Source of the DNA: Pirellulaceae bacterium
GTDB lineage: Bacteria > Planctomycetota > Planctomycetia > Pirellulales > Pirellulaceae
Direction of reading: 5' to 3'
Length of the DNA stretch: 34,133 nt
NCBI GenBank assembly: GCA_025459265.1
Contig: JALOQX010000024.1
Span: 1-34,133 of the forward strand
Shown: positions 16,270-24,192 of the stretch, piece by piece
Layout: the number at the start of each line of letters is the position of its first letter
Position numbering within the stretch: position 1 is the stretch's first letter
Made by a program: the position numbers and the translations under genes
Notes under the pieces: model-generated
Databases searched by the model: none
The model's input: only the letters and a program-made list of their open reading frames with translations
Told to the model about the DNA's origin: nothing

Positions 16270-17013
16270 TCACGGGCCGAAGAAGTGGCGGACGCAGCGC
16301 TGCAGCAGCACCTCGCTCTCGGGCGCGTCCGTGCACCGCGCGGAGAACTCATCAAGGGGGACTCCGGCGATCCGCGCGACGTACTCCGGGTAGGCCTGCG
16401 CGCGCTGCAGGAGGGTCGGCCGGGTCAGTTCGGGATGAAACTGCGTGCAGTAAATCGGCTTGCCGGGCACGCAGAAGGCCTGATGCCGGACGCGGGCGGA
16501 GGAGGCCAGCAGCACGGCCTGCGGCGGCAACCGGTCCACGATGTCCTGATGTCCCATGTGGGCCGCGAACCGCGGCGGCAGCCGGCCGAAGACCGGATCG
16601 CGGCGTCCCTCCGGCGTCAGCTCGAGCAGCTCCGTGCCCAGTTCGGCGCGGTGCAGATCGGTCACTACCTCGCCGCCCAGCGCCCGCGCCATGGCCTGGA
16701 ACCCCCAGCAAGACGCAAACGTCGGCACCGACCAGTCGTAGAGCTCCCGCATCGCCGCGAGCGCCGCGGGGAGCCAATCCCCGCCGGCGACCACCGAGTA
16801 GTCGCCGCTGCCCCCCAGCAGCACCATGTCGACCCGCTGCAGGTCCGCACGGGTCGGCGCACCGGCCAGCAGATCGAACACGGCCAGCTGCTGCGGCGCG
16901 CACCCCAGCGCCCGCACGAAACACGCGACCTCCTGGTGGCGGATCGGGTCCTGGGCGTTGCGCATTTGCAGCAGCAGGAATCGCAGGCGCGCGGGAGGAC
17001 AAGTAGCCGTCAT
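16270..17013 (-). CDS. Class I glutamine amidotransferase (GMP synthase-like)
   Basis: The 247-residue protein has the class I (triad) glutaminase fold. The nucleophile is Cys102 in FASCWGFQAMA. The His/Glu pair is His193 and Glu195 in TQFHPEL. The oxyanion region is LLGGSGDYSV near residue 65. Such domains release ammonia from glutamine for a partner synthase. The stand-alone GMP synthase-like branch often acts on small amines or peptides, so the acceptor is unknown. The ATG at 17013 overlaps the stop of the SAM hydroxide adenosyltransferase gene by four bases, so it is the last gene of the coupled rpmB-gatCAB operon. The frame is open upstream to 17823, but only as a shadow of the neighbouring genes. 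Confidence 0.85.
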   Translation of the reverse strand: MTATCPPARLRFLLLQMRNAQDPIRHQEVACFVRALGCAPQQLAVFDLLAGAPTRADLQRVDMVLLGGSGDYSVVAGGDWLPAALAAMRELYDWSVPTFASCWGFQAMARALGGEVVTDLHRAELGTELLELTPEGRRDPVFGRLPPRFAAHMGHQDIVDRLPPQAVLLASSARVRHQAFCVPGKPIYCTQFHPELTRPTLLQRAQAYPEYVARIAGVPLDEFSARCTDAPESEVLLQRCVRHFFGP

Positions 17014-17804
17014 GGTTGCTCCCAGGCAATCTGGACCGGCGCGCCGACGCTCACACCCATCGCGATCGACGCGTTGCCGCAGGTCAACGCGATCTCGATA
17101 CGGTCGCTCGAACCGACGAGAGCAACAAGTTGTTGGGGGGGCACCTGGCCGTACGTGTTCACGAAGGCAGCGCAGGATGCGTTGCCGCAGGTGACGCGCA
17201 GCGTCTCGCGGGGCACGTCGGGCGGCAGCAGGCTGCGGGTGATGTTCGAGATCAGGTTGCCGAAATGATCCACCAGCACCACGGTGCCGGTCACAGCGCC
17301 TGCCGCGCGCGTGACGGCGGGCTCGGCCAGCTCGCGCTGCAGCTGGTGCGTTGGTCCCAGCTCGGCTGGCGCCAGCCCCAGGCTCAGGTGCGCCGCCACC
17401 GGGGCCAGAATATCCCGGCCATGGAACGTCGCCGACACCGGATGCCGGAAGTACTGCGGGTTGTGAAGCGCGATGCCTGCCGCCACGTCGCAGCGCCGCG
17501 CGACGAGGCTCAGCAGGCCGTTGTCCGGCGCCAGGAAGTGCTGGGGACCCAGCCGGGCGTACACCAGCGTCCGCGCCGTGCCCACCCCGGGGTCCACCAC
17601 GCACACGTGAATCGTCTCGTCGGGAAAATGCGGGGTCACGTCGTGCAGCACGAGCGCGGCATGATAGACATTCTGCGGCGAGATGCCGTGGGTGATATCC
17701 ACCAGCGTCGCGGCGGGATTCAGGCCCAGCACGACCGCCTTCATCTGCGCGACGTAGGGGCTGCCGTCGCCGAAGTCCGTCAGGAACGTGATGATCCGGT
17801 TCAT
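17010..17804 (-). CDS. S-adenosyl-L-methionine hydroxide adenosyltransferase (DUF62, SAM_adeno_trans)
   Basis: Family members split S-adenosylmethionine with hydroxide to adenosine and methionine; they are related to fluorinase and chlorinase. The 264-residue length is typical. Signatures are ITFLTDFG at 5-12, the VVDPGVGTARTL block at 69-80 and APDNGLLS at 92-99, and FHGRD with the catalytic His follows. The C-terminal domain has the VDHFGNLISNI strand. The Asp-Arg-His set of the hydrolase group (Asp71, Arg78, His of FHGRD) appears intact, and I see no fluorinase-type feature. The ATG at 17804 overlaps the gatB stop by four bases and the gene's own stop overlaps the next start, so it is coupled on both sides. 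Confidence 0.92.
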   Translation of the reverse strand: MNRIITFLTDFGDGSPYVAQMKAVVLGLNPAATLVDITHGISPQNVYHAALVLHDVTPHFPDETIHVCVVDPGVGTARTLVYARLGPQHFLAPDNGLLSLVARRCDVAAGIALHNPQYFRHPVSATFHGRDILAPVAAHLSLGLAPAELGPTHQLQRELAEPAVTRAAGAVTGTVVLVDHFGNLISNITRSLLPPDVPRETLRVTCGNASCAAFVNTYGQVPPQQLVALVGSSDRIEIALTCGNASIAMGVSVGAPVQIAWEQP

Positions 17805-19282
17805 GGCGTGTCGGCCGCCGCAATCAACTCGCTGCAGATCGCCTTGACGCGCGCCGGATCGACGTTGGGGTTGCGCTGCCGGGCCTTGCCGATCAGCGCT
17901 CCCAGCGCCTGCGTTTTGCCGCCACGCACGTCCCGCACAATGTGCGGATGTTCGGCCAGGAGTGTGCGGCACAGCTCCAGCAGGTCCTCGCTGGCGACCT
18001 GGACGATGCCCAGCGCCTGCCGCGCCGCGGCGACCGTGGCCCCCGTCTCCACCATCCGCTGAAACACCTGCCGGGCACGGGTCGTCTCCAGCTCGCCGGC
18101 TGCGACGCTGCGCAGCAGCTCCGCCAAGCCGGCTGCCGGCACCGGCAGCTGTTGGATGGTCAGTCCTCGTTCGTTCAGCGTGCGGAGCACGTCCTGCTGC
18201 AGCCAGTTGCTCGCCCGCCGCGCGTCGGCGCCGCACGCGACCGTCTGCTCGAAGTAATCCACCAGTGCCGGGCCCTGATTCACCAGCACGTCGGCATCGT
18301 ACGGGTCCAGCCCGTGGTGCGCCACCAGCTGCGCCCGGCGCGTGGCGGGCAGCGCCGTCAGCGCGGCGCGCACGGCCGCGACTTCCTCCGGCCGCACGGT
18401 CACCGGCACCAGGTCCGGCTCGGGAAAGTACCGGTAGTCGCTCGATTCCTCCTTGTGCCGCTGGCCACGCGTCACCTGGGCCTGGTCGTCCCAGCCGCGC
18501 GTCTGCTTGGGGACCTCACCCAGCGTGCGTCCGGTCGTCCGCCATTCGTCGCCCTGACGCTGTGCCTCGTACGCCAGCGCCCGTTCCACCGCCCGGAAAC
18601 TGTTCATGTTCTTGATTTCCACGATCGGCGTAGCGACGCGACCGCGCGGCGTGTCCAGGTGCAGGTTGACGTTCGCGTCCACCCGCAGACTCCCCTCCTG
18701 CATATTGCAGTCGGACACGTCGAGATAACTCAGCAGCAGCTTGAGCTCATTGAGGAAGAACCGGGCCTCGGTCGGGGAACGCAGGTCGGGCTGCGTGACG
18801 ATCTCCAGCAGCGGCGTGCCCGCGCGGTTCAGGTCGATGCGACTGTCCGCGTGCCCGGCCACCTCGTCGTGCATGCTCTTGCCCGCGTCCTCCTCCAGAT
18901 GGGCCCGCAGGATCCGCACCCGCCGCGGCGTCCCCGCCCCCTGCGGATCGGGCAGATCCAGGTAGCCGTCGCGCGACAACGGCAGATCGTACTGGCTGAT
19001 CTGGTAGCCTTTGGGCAGGTCGGGATAGTAGTAGTTCTTGCGGTCCCATTTGGTCAACGTCGGGATGTCACAGTGCAGCGCGACGGCGGCCCGCAGCGCC
19101 AGTTCGACCGCGCGGCGATTCATCACCGGCAAGCTGCCGGGCAAGCCCAGGCAGACCTCGCACGTCTGGGTGTTCGGGGGCGCGCCGAACTGCGTGCTGC
19201 AGCGACAGAAGAGCTTGGTCCGCGTCTTGAGCTGCACGTGGACTTCCAGGCCGATGACGGTCGTGAACGCTGCAGCACTCAT
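17801..19282 (-). CDS. gatB: Asp-tRNA(Asn)/Glu-tRNA(Gln) amidotransferase subunit B
   Basis: GatB is the kinase and tRNA-binding subunit of GatCAB, which activates the misacylated Glu or Asp on tRNA and adds ammonia supplied by GatA. The 493-residue length is normal. The N-terminal catalytic cradle shows IGLEVHVQL at 10-18 and the zinc-binding set Cys26, Cys28, Cys41 and Cys44. Next come KNYYYPDLPKGYQISQYDLP and the DLNRAGTPLLEIV block. EGSLRVDANVN and ESSDYRYFPEPDL are further along. The C-terminal YqeY-like helical tail follows to the end. Its start overlaps the gatA stop and its stop overlaps the adenosyltransferase start, both by four bases. Confidence 0.97.
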   Translation of the reverse strand: MSAAAFTTVIGLEVHVQLKTRTKLFCRCSTQFGAPPNTQTCEVCLGLPGSLPVMNRRAVELALRAAVALHCDIPTLTKWDRKNYYYPDLPKGYQISQYDLPLSRDGYLDLPDPQGAGTPRRVRILRAHLEEDAGKSMHDEVAGHADSRIDLNRAGTPLLEIVTQPDLRSPTEARFFLNELKLLLSYLDVSDCNMQEGSLRVDANVNLHLDTPRGRVATPIVEIKNMNSFRAVERALAYEAQRQGDEWRTTGRTLGEVPKQTRGWDDQAQVTRGQRHKEESSDYRYFPEPDLVPVTVRPEEVAAVRAALTALPATRRAQLVAHHGLDPYDADVLVNQGPALVDYFEQTVACGADARRASNWLQQDVLRTLNERGLTIQQLPVPAAGLAELLRSVAAGELETTRARQVFQRMVETGATVAAARQALGIVQVASEDLLELCRTLLAEHPHIVRDVRGGKTQALGALIGKARQRNPNVDPARVKAICSELIAAADTP

Positions 19283-20802
19283 GGCAACTCCGGCACGTGC
19301 GTGTGCCAGTCCGTGCGCTGTTGGTAGCGATGTCCCGCGGCGAGCAGGCGGGCCTCTTCAAACGGTGGGGCCAGCAACTGCAGCCCCACCGGCAGGCCGC
19401 CGCGCGTAAAACCGCAGGGAAGCGCCAGCCCGGCAATCCCCGCCAGATTCGCCGTGACCGTGTACAGATCCTCCAGGTACATCGACAACGGATCGGCCAG
19501 CTTCTCGCCAGCACAGAACGCGGGCGACGGTGTCGTCGGGCCGAGGAGCAGATCGACCTCGCCAAAGGCGCGGTCGAAGTCGCTGCGGATCAGCCGGCGG
19601 ACACGCAGCGCTTGGAGGTAGTACGCCTCGTAGTACCCGGCACTCAACGCATACGTGCCCAGCATGATCCGCCGCTGCACCTCCGCCCCCAGCGCTTCCG
19701 AGCGGCTCTGGCGATACAAACGCACCAACGGCGTGTCGACCTCGTCCGGCGCGGCCGCCGACCCGCGCTCCTCGGCCAACGCCCGCAACAACGCCGACTC
19801 GTCCGTCCGATACCCGAAATGCACGCCGTCGTACCGGGCAAGATTGCTGGACGCTTCACACGACGCGATCAGGTAGTACGTGGCGATCCCGTACCGACTG
19901 TGCGGGAGCGATACGTCGTGAATCGTGGCGCCGAGCGACCGGAAGACCTCCAGCGCCGACTGCACCGCCTGCCGCACTGCGTCGTCCAACCCCGCCTCAA
20001 AATGCTCCCGCACCACGCCCAGCCGCAGGCCCGCGAGATCCTGGTCGAGGGTCTGGCTGTAGGCCGGCACGGGACGCAGGGCACAGGTGGCGTCACGCGG
20101 ATCCGGACCGGCGATGAGCTCCAGCAACAGCGCGGCATCCTCGGCGGTGCGGGTCATCGGGCCCACCTGATCCAGGCTGCTGGCGAAGGCAATGAGCCCG
20201 TAGCGGCTCACGCGGCCATACGTCGGCTTGAGCCCCACGATGCCGCAATACGCCGCAGGCTGCCGGATCGACCCGCCCGTGTCGCTGCCGATCGCACCGG
20301 GGACCGTGCGGGCGGCCACCGCCGCGGCCGACCCGCCGCTGGATCCCCCGGGCACGCGCCGCAAGTCCCACGGATTGCGCGTCGTCCCCAGCGCGGCGTT
20401 TTCCGTGGAGCCGCCCATGGCGAACTCGTCCAGGTTCGTCTTGCCCAGCAGCACCAGCCCGGCGGCACGCAGCTTCTGTACCACCGTCGCGTCGTACGGA
20501 GGAACGAACTGGGCCAGCATGCGCGAGCTGCACGTCGTCGCCTGGCCCCGCGTGCAGAGATTGTCCTTCAGCGCGATCGGCACACCGTCCAGCGGGCTGC
20601 GTGCACGCCCCGCCGCGCGGCGGCCATCAGACTCCGCGGCCTGCGCGAGCGCCCCCGCCTCGTCGACGGCCAGATACGCGCCGATCGACGCCTCCACGCG
20701 GCGGATTTCGTCCAGACAGGCCTGCGTGACGTCGCGTGCCGACACGTGCCCCGCTGCCAGGGCGTCACGCAGCTGGGCGACCGTCAGGTGGATCAACCGC
20801 AT
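19279..20802 (-). CDS. gatA: Asp-tRNA(Asn)/Glu-tRNA(Gln) amidotransferase subunit A
   Basis: GatA is the glutaminase that supplies ammonia through a channel to GatB. The 507-residue protein is an amidase-signature enzyme. The catalytic Ser-cisSer-Lys triad is Lys79 (IALKDN), Ser154 (PGGSSGGSA) and Ser178 (GSDTGGSIR), the same numbering I recall for the Staphylococcus enzyme. [16 protein letters not shown] and [14 protein letters not shown] are also conserved. It lies 12 bp after gatC and its stop overlaps the gatB start. GatCAB here implies that at least one of Gln-tRNA and Asn-tRNA is made by the indirect route. Confidence 0.97.
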   Translation of the reverse strand: MRLIHLTVAQLRDALAAGHVSARDVTQACLDEIRRVEASIGAYLAVDEAGALAQAAESDGRRAAGRARSPLDGVPIALKDNLCTRGQATTCSSRMLAQFVPPYDATVVQKLRAAGLVLLGKTNLDEFAMGGSTENAALGTTRNPWDLRRVPGGSSGGSAAAVAARTVPGAIGSDTGGSIRQPAAYCGIVGLKPTYGRVSRYGLIAFASSLDQVGPMTRTAEDAALLLELIAGPDPRDATCALRPVPAYSQTLDQDLAGLRLGVVREHFEAGLDDAVRQAVQSALEVFRSLGATIHDVSLPHSRYGIATYYLIASCEASSNLARYDGVHFGYRTDESALLRALAEERGSAAAPDEVDTPLVRLYRQSRSEALGAEVQRRIMLGTYALSAGYYEAYYLQALRVRRLIRSDFDRAFGEVDLLLGPTTPSPAFCAGEKLADPLSMYLEDLYTVTANLAGIAGLALPCGFTRGGLPVGLQLLAPPFEEARLLAAGHRYQQRTDWHTHVPELP

Positions 20803-20814
20803 GGTCCCGTTCCG

Positions 20815-21111
20815 CTAGAAATCGCCCCCGAGTACGGCGGGGACGCGGTAGCATTCCACGTCCCGCTTGGGCGCATTGCGCAGCGCCTCCTCGCGATCCA
20901 GACTCGGCGCCAGCGTGTCGTCCGCCAACACGTTCTCCAGATCCAGTGCATGCGCCAGCGGCGGCACGTCACGCGTGTCAAGCTCCTGCAGCTGTTCGAC
21001 GTACGCCACGATCCGCGCCAAGTGGACCGTCATCGCATCCAGCTGGGCCGGTGGCAGCTGCAGACGGGCCAACAGGGAAACCTTCTCCACGTCTTGCCGC
21101 GTGAGGCTCAC
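20815..21111 (-). CDS. gatC: Asp-tRNA(Asn)/Glu-tRNA(Gln) amidotransferase subunit C
   Basis: GatC is the small clamp that holds GatA and GatB together. The 98-residue product has the two N-terminal helices ([17 protein letters not shown] and [13 protein letters not shown]) followed by the extended arm ([20 protein letters not shown] and the NAP turn), ending VPAVLGG as in the family. The GTG start at 21111 overlaps the rpmB stop as GTGA, so the two genes are coupled. Confidence 0.93.
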   Translation of the reverse strand: MSLTRQDVEKVSLLARLQLPPAQLDAMTVHLARIVAYVEQLQELDTRDVPPLAHALDLENVLADDTLAPSLDREEALRNAPKRDVECYRVPAVLGGDF

Positions 21112-21392
21112 GACTTAGCCTTGGCTTTCTCGGCGGTCGGCAGGCGAAACGGCTTCTGGCGGACGACCCGGCGGACCGCGCCGCTGCGCAGGCATTGCGT
21201 GCACAGGCGCACGGTCCGGTTCGTCCCGTTGGCCGTGGTGATCCGCACCCGCTGCAGGTTCGGCTTGAACTGCCGGCGCGTGATGCCTGTGATTTTGGTC
21301 CCCACGCCCCCGAGGTACTTGGCCTTGCCGCGCGTCTCGATGGCGTTGCCGACTTGCGTCCCCTTGCCGCAGATTTCACAGACCCGAGCCAT
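21108..21392 (-). CDS. rpmB: 50S ribosomal protein L28, zinc-ligand (C+) form
   Basis: L28 is a large-subunit ribosomal protein. The 94-residue product keeps four cysteines in two pairs, Cys5/Cys8 (CEIC) and Cys64/Cys67 (CTQC), which bind zinc in the C+ form. The core RRQFKPNLQRVRI is clear. It is longer than most L28 proteins, with a lysine/alanine-rich C-terminal tail of about 15 residues. ATG 21392 is the start, because GAGGGG lies six bases upstream; an in-frame ATG at 21398 sits too close to that site. It leads the operon ending with the amidotransferase at 16270 and has a promoter candidate 45 bp upstream. Confidence 0.95.
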   Translation of the reverse strand: MARVCEICGKGTQVGNAIETRGKAKYLGGVGTKITGITRRQFKPNLQRVRITTANGTNRTVRLCTQCLRSGAVRRVVRQKPFRLPTAEKAKAKS

Positions 21393-21437
21393 GGACATCC
21401 CCTCGAACAGTCGACCCGTAACCGGCGCAAACCCTAG

Positions 21438-21465
21438 AGTATAGCTCTCCGCACCGCGGCCGCAA
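21438..21465 (-). promoter_or_regulatory. Promoter candidate for the rpmB-gatCAB operon
   Basis: On the minus strand: -35 box TTGCGG (21465-21460, 3 of 6 consensus), a 16-bp spacer and -10 box TATACT (21443-21438, 5 of 6). The start would lie near 21431, giving a leader of about 40 nt before the rpmB ATG. The -35 match is weak. Confidence 0.45.
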
Positions 21466-21503
21466 CGGCAGATCACGCCGCGCAACCCGGCCGAACCGCG
21501 CGT

Positions 21504-21523
21504 GACGGACCGGGAGGTCCGTC
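21504..21523. terminator. Perfect 8-bp hairpin downstream of the HisN-like gene
   Basis: The arms gacggacc (21504-21511) and ggtccgtc (21516-21523) enclose a 4-nt loop (ggga). It lies 27 bp past the stop of the phosphatase gene on the minus strand and upstream of the rpmB promoter, so it is well placed to separate the two operons. There is no T run, so if it stops transcription it may need other factors. The motif resembles a dispersed planctomycete palindrome (gacggacc...ggtccgtcctacg), as I recall. Confidence 0.45.
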
Positions 21524-21549
21524 CTACGGGGAGTGCTTGCCCGGGGCCC

Positions 21550-22362
21550 TCAGCGACTGGTGGCGAACGCGCGCGTCAGGGAGAGGACCTCGCTGAGCAC
21601 GCGCCCATTGGTGCCCAGACCCTCGCCGTGATAGATCGAACGGTTGCCACGCCAGTCGGTAAACGTGCCGCCGGCTTCCTCCAGGACGGGCTGGAGCGCC
21701 GCCGCGTCCCAGACGCTCATCACGGGATCGAGCATCAGCTCGGCCCGACCCGTGGCGACCAGCAGGTAGCCGTAGCAGTCCCCCCAGGTCCGTGTGGTCG
21801 CCGCCCGGCGCTGCAGGTCCCAGAAAACCTGTCCCGCCTCACGCTGCTCGAACAGATCGATTTGCGTGGTCACGAACAATCCGTCGACCAGCCGGTCACA
21901 CGACGACACGCGGGCGGCCCGCACGGGATCGTCCCCGTGCGCATACCACGCGCCGCCACCTTCCGCCGCGTAGAGGCTCTCGCCGAGGGCCGGCATCTCA
22001 ATGACCCCGGCCACACTCCGCTGCTCGTACTCCACGCCGATCAGCGTGCCGTAGAGTGGCACGCCGCACACGAACGACTTGGTCCCGTCGATGGGATCGA
22101 GAATCCAGCGAAACCCCGACGTGCCCTCCTGATGGCCGAATTCTTCCCCCACGATCGCGTCCTGCGGAAACTCCTGCGCGATCCGCCGGCGCAGCAACAG
22201 CTCGGCTTCGCGATCCGCAATCGTGACGGGCGAATCGTCCGCCTTGCGCTCGACAACGTACCGCGCGCTGCGAAAGTACTGCAGCGTCAGCTGACCGGCC
22301 TCCCGCGCCGCACTGCGCGCCACCTCGAGGCGGGCCGTCAGAGCACGACTGTCCAGGCCCAT
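21550..22362 (-). CDS. hisN: Inositol monophosphatase-family phosphatase, HisN-like
   Basis: The 270-residue protein has all metal-ligand motifs of the magnesium-dependent inositol monophosphatase fold: Glu73 in VGEEFG, Asp89 and Asp92 in LDPIDGTKSF, and Asp219 in SVWDAAALQPVLEEAGG. The WGDCYGYLLVATGRAE block (193-208) is typical of the histidinol-phosphatase (HisN) branch, which makes histidinol in histidine synthesis. Inositol phosphatase or nucleotide phosphatase activity cannot be excluded. It starts seven bases after the Rrf2-type gene on the same strand and is probably cotranscribed. No other his gene is in the window. Confidence 0.85.
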   Translation of the reverse strand: MGLDSRALTARLEVARSAAREAGQLTLQYFRSARYVVERKADDSPVTIADREAELLLRRRIAQEFPQDAIVGEEFGHQEGTSGFRWILDPIDGTKSFVCGVPLYGTLIGVEYEQRSVAGVIEMPALGESLYAAEGGGAWYAHGDDPVRAARVSSCDRLVDGLFVTTQIDLFEQREAGQVFWDLQRRAATTRTWGDCYGYLLVATGRAELMLDPVMSVWDAAALQPVLEEAGGTFTDWRGNRSIYHGEGLGTNGRVLSEVLSLTRAFATSR

Positions 22363-22369
22363 GTCGATC

Positions 22370-22792
22370 CTATGTCCGCTCGCGGTCCGCCGCCGAAGGC
22401 GGCTCGAGCAACTGGGACAACTTGATGGCCTCCAACTGGCGGCGCGACTGGTCCGTCACCGCCCGCAACGCCTCGCTGAGTCGGGATTGCGATTCCGCCG
22501 TCATCCCCTCCATCAGCGGCTCCCCCGTATTGAGCGGGCCTTCGATCGCTTCGATCACCTCCAGCAGCGATACTTCGTGCGGCGACCGCACCAGGGAGTA
22601 ACCTCCATCGACGCCACGCGTCGAGCGCAGAATACCGTGCGTGACCAGGCTGCGCAGAATCTGCAGCAGAAACCGCTCGGGCATCTTCCCCGCCGCCGCC
22701 AGCTGGCTACAGGGCACCGGCGTTGCCGAGTCGCTCTTGGCCAACTGCAGCGTGGCCCGCACCGCGTAAGCGACTGTCCGTGATAGCTTCAT
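22370..22792 (-). CDS. Rrf2-family transcriptional regulator without iron-sulfur cysteines
   Basis: The 140-residue protein starts MKLSRTVAYAVRATLQLA, the usual Rrf2 opening. A winged helix-turn-helix follows (PVPCSQLAAAGKMPERFLLQ, then ILRSLVTHGILRSTRGVDGG and YSLVR). The only Cys is Cys28 in the DNA-binding part. The three C-terminal cysteines that hold the cluster in IscR and NsrR are absent, so cluster-based sensing is unlikely; the ligand is unknown. The HisN-like gene follows seven bases on. A promoter with an inverted repeat in its spacer lies 70-100 bp upstream and could be an autoregulatory site. Confidence 0.9.
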   Translation of the reverse strand: MKLSRTVAYAVRATLQLAKSDSATPVPCSQLAAAGKMPERFLLQILRSLVTHGILRSTRGVDGGYSLVRSPHEVSLLEVIEAIEGPLNTGEPLMEGMTAESQSRLSEALRAVTDQSRRQLEAIKLSQLLEPPSAADRERT

Positions 22793-22865
22793 CGTCGTAG
22801 CCCGCCTTCATATATCAGGACCGCTCCCGAGGCGGTGTGCGGTTGTGCCGGCCGCGCCGGCGACT

Positions 22866-22893
22866 AATCTATCAGAGCTGATTCGAAAGTCAA
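22866..22893 (-). promoter_or_regulatory. Promoter candidate with operator-like inverted repeat, upstream of the Rrf2-type gene
   Basis: On the minus strand: -35 box TTGACT (22893-22888, 5 of 6), a 16-bp spacer and -10 box TAGATT (22871-22866, 4 of 6). The near-palindrome atcag-ag-ctgat (22871-22882) lies in the spacer, as Rrf2 repressor sites often do. The -35 box overlaps the lspA stop codon. Between it and the Rrf2 start is a GC-rich hairpin (gccgg/ccggc near 22847-22861). Confidence 0.45.
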
Positions 22894-23492
22894 TGAGTCT
22901 CCTGGGGGTCTTGTCGGCGGAAAGCGTGCCAAATCAACAAGATGGCACCTGTGACCAGCAGGCTGTCCGCGAGATTGAAGATCGGCCAGTCAAACCCCAC
23001 CGCGTCGACCTTGAAGTGCAGCCAATCGCGGACTGCGTAGACACGCTGCCCCGCCCGTCCCTCGCCCGCCCAGGCCGTCCACGTCAGACCGTGCCAACCC
23101 AGTCGATCGTACAGGTTGCCGAGAATTCCCGCCATCACGAGCCCGAGCGCTATCGTCAAGTGCAGGTCCCGCGCCGCCCCGGCCCCGAACAGCCACGTCA
23201 GGATCCCGATGCCCGCCAGGCACGAAAGCACCGCAAAGACCACGACGTAGCCCTGGCCGAGCCCGAACAACGCGCCTTCGTTCAGGCTCGTCTCGAACCC
23301 GAACACCCCCTCGATAATCCAGATGGGGGGGGCGGCCAGGGGGCCCTCCACCAGGGGAAAGCCCAGTTGCCGGAAGATGACGTGTTTGGTCCACAAGTCC
23401 AGACCCGTGCCCACCAGGACCAAGCCCAGGAAGATCACGAATCTGGACGCGTAGTGTCGCCTCTCAGCGTCAATACCGTCGCTGTAACTCAC
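22890..23492 (-). CDS. lspA: Lipoprotein signal peptidase (signal peptidase II)
   Basis: LspA cleaves prolipoproteins just before the lipidated Cys in the inner membrane. The product (200 residues from the chosen start) has four membrane segments. The family blocks are DLWTK near 32, NEGALFGLGQG at 71-81, GNLYDR with catalytic Asp129, and FNLADSLLVTG with catalytic Asp176. No ATG lies near the expected N-terminus. The best starts are GTG 23492, overlapping the TraR/DksA-type gene by 23 bp, or GTG 23438, right at the first membrane segment; neither has a strong ribosome site. A 20-residue insert (WAGEGRAGQRVY region) sits before the conserved VRDWLHF. The overlap suggests coupled translation. 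Confidence 0.9.
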   Translation of the reverse strand: MSYSDGIDAERRHYASRFVIFLGLVLVGTGLDLWTKHVIFRQLGFPLVEGPLAAPPIWIIEGVFGFETSLNEGALFGLGQGYVVVFAVLSCLAGIGILTWLFGAGAARDLHLTIALGLVMAGILGNLYDRLGWHGLTWTAWAGEGRAGQRVYAVRDWLHFKVDAVGFDWPIFNLADSLLVTGAILLIWHAFRRQDPQETH

Positions 23493-23847
23493 TGGCGCAC
23501 TTAATGCAGTAGGGCGTGAAGGGAAGCGCGTTGAGACGCGTCTTCGGGATGCGGGCTGCGCATTCAACGCACGCACCATACGTGCCTGCCTCAATACGTT
23601 CAAGAGCACCTTCGATTTGGTCGAGCACCCCCTCGTCGTTCTGCATCAAGCTGATCGTGAACTCCTGCTCAAAATTGTCGCTGCCGATGTCCGCCATATG
23701 GATGGGCATACTCGACAAGTCGCCGCTGGACTCAGTGCGCGTCCGCTTGAGCGTGGCATCAGCCATCGCGGTGACGTCCCCGCGGAGTCGCGCCCGCATG
23801 CGAAGGAGTTGCTCTTTGTAGGGTTGCAGGTCCGGCTTTTTCTTCAT
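23470..23847 (-). CDS. TraR/DksA-type zinc-finger protein
   Basis: The 125-residue protein has an N-terminal helical part (about 5-80) and a C-terminal zinc finger with Cys93/Cys96 (CVEC) and Cys114/Cys117 (CIKC), the TraR/DksA fold. DksA itself acts on RNA polymerase with ppGpp. This protein lacks a clear DxxDxA tip, so it may be a DksA-like protein of other function. The ATG at 23847 has a GGAAGG ribosome site. It overlaps the start of lspA by 23 bp. The upstream region 23848-24192 should hold its promoter. Confidence 0.9.
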   Translation of the reverse strand: MKKKPDLQPYKEQLLRMRARLRGDVTAMADATLKRTRTESSGDLSSMPIHMADIGSDNFEQEFTISLMQNDEGVLDQIEGALERIEAGTYGACVECAARIPKTRLNALPFTPYCIKCASELQRRY

Positions 23848-24192
23848 GTCACCTTCCTATCTGCACGGCGGCTGCCAAAGACGGGGCGTCGGCCAACACT
23901 CCGTGCAGGACAGCACGGCCACGGCAGGCAGAGACTTAAAGGGAATTAACGACGTGCGATTTGTTTCCGTTTCGTTACAGGTTAGCTAGGTTCCTTTAAT
24001 GCGGCTTAAGGTAGAGAATTCTTCCGAAGAGTGCTCCAGAGCGGACCCGTTATTCTAGGCACCAGGACATGCGTTGTCAAAGGCCAAGCGGCAATTCGGC
24101 TTGTCGCCGTCTCGAGGCTCGCATAGACTTACGCCCCGCAGTCGCACACCAGGGCGCAACATCACCAGACGTCCATCGGGAATCGCCTCGCC
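23848..24192. other. Intergenic region between the divergent TraR/DksA-type and thrC genes
   Basis: A hairpin with arms ccgtgc and gcacgg (23901-23906 and 23913-23918) lies near the TraR/DksA-type gene. A clearly AT-rich patch (about 23934-24022) contains a near-perfect inverted repeat (ttaaagggaa 23936-23945, ttcctttaa 23991-23999). It is the likely promoter or operator area for one or both genes. I cannot place convincing -35/-10 boxes; TATTCT at 24052-24057 is a possible -10 for thrC. No gene is seen. Confidence 0.5.
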
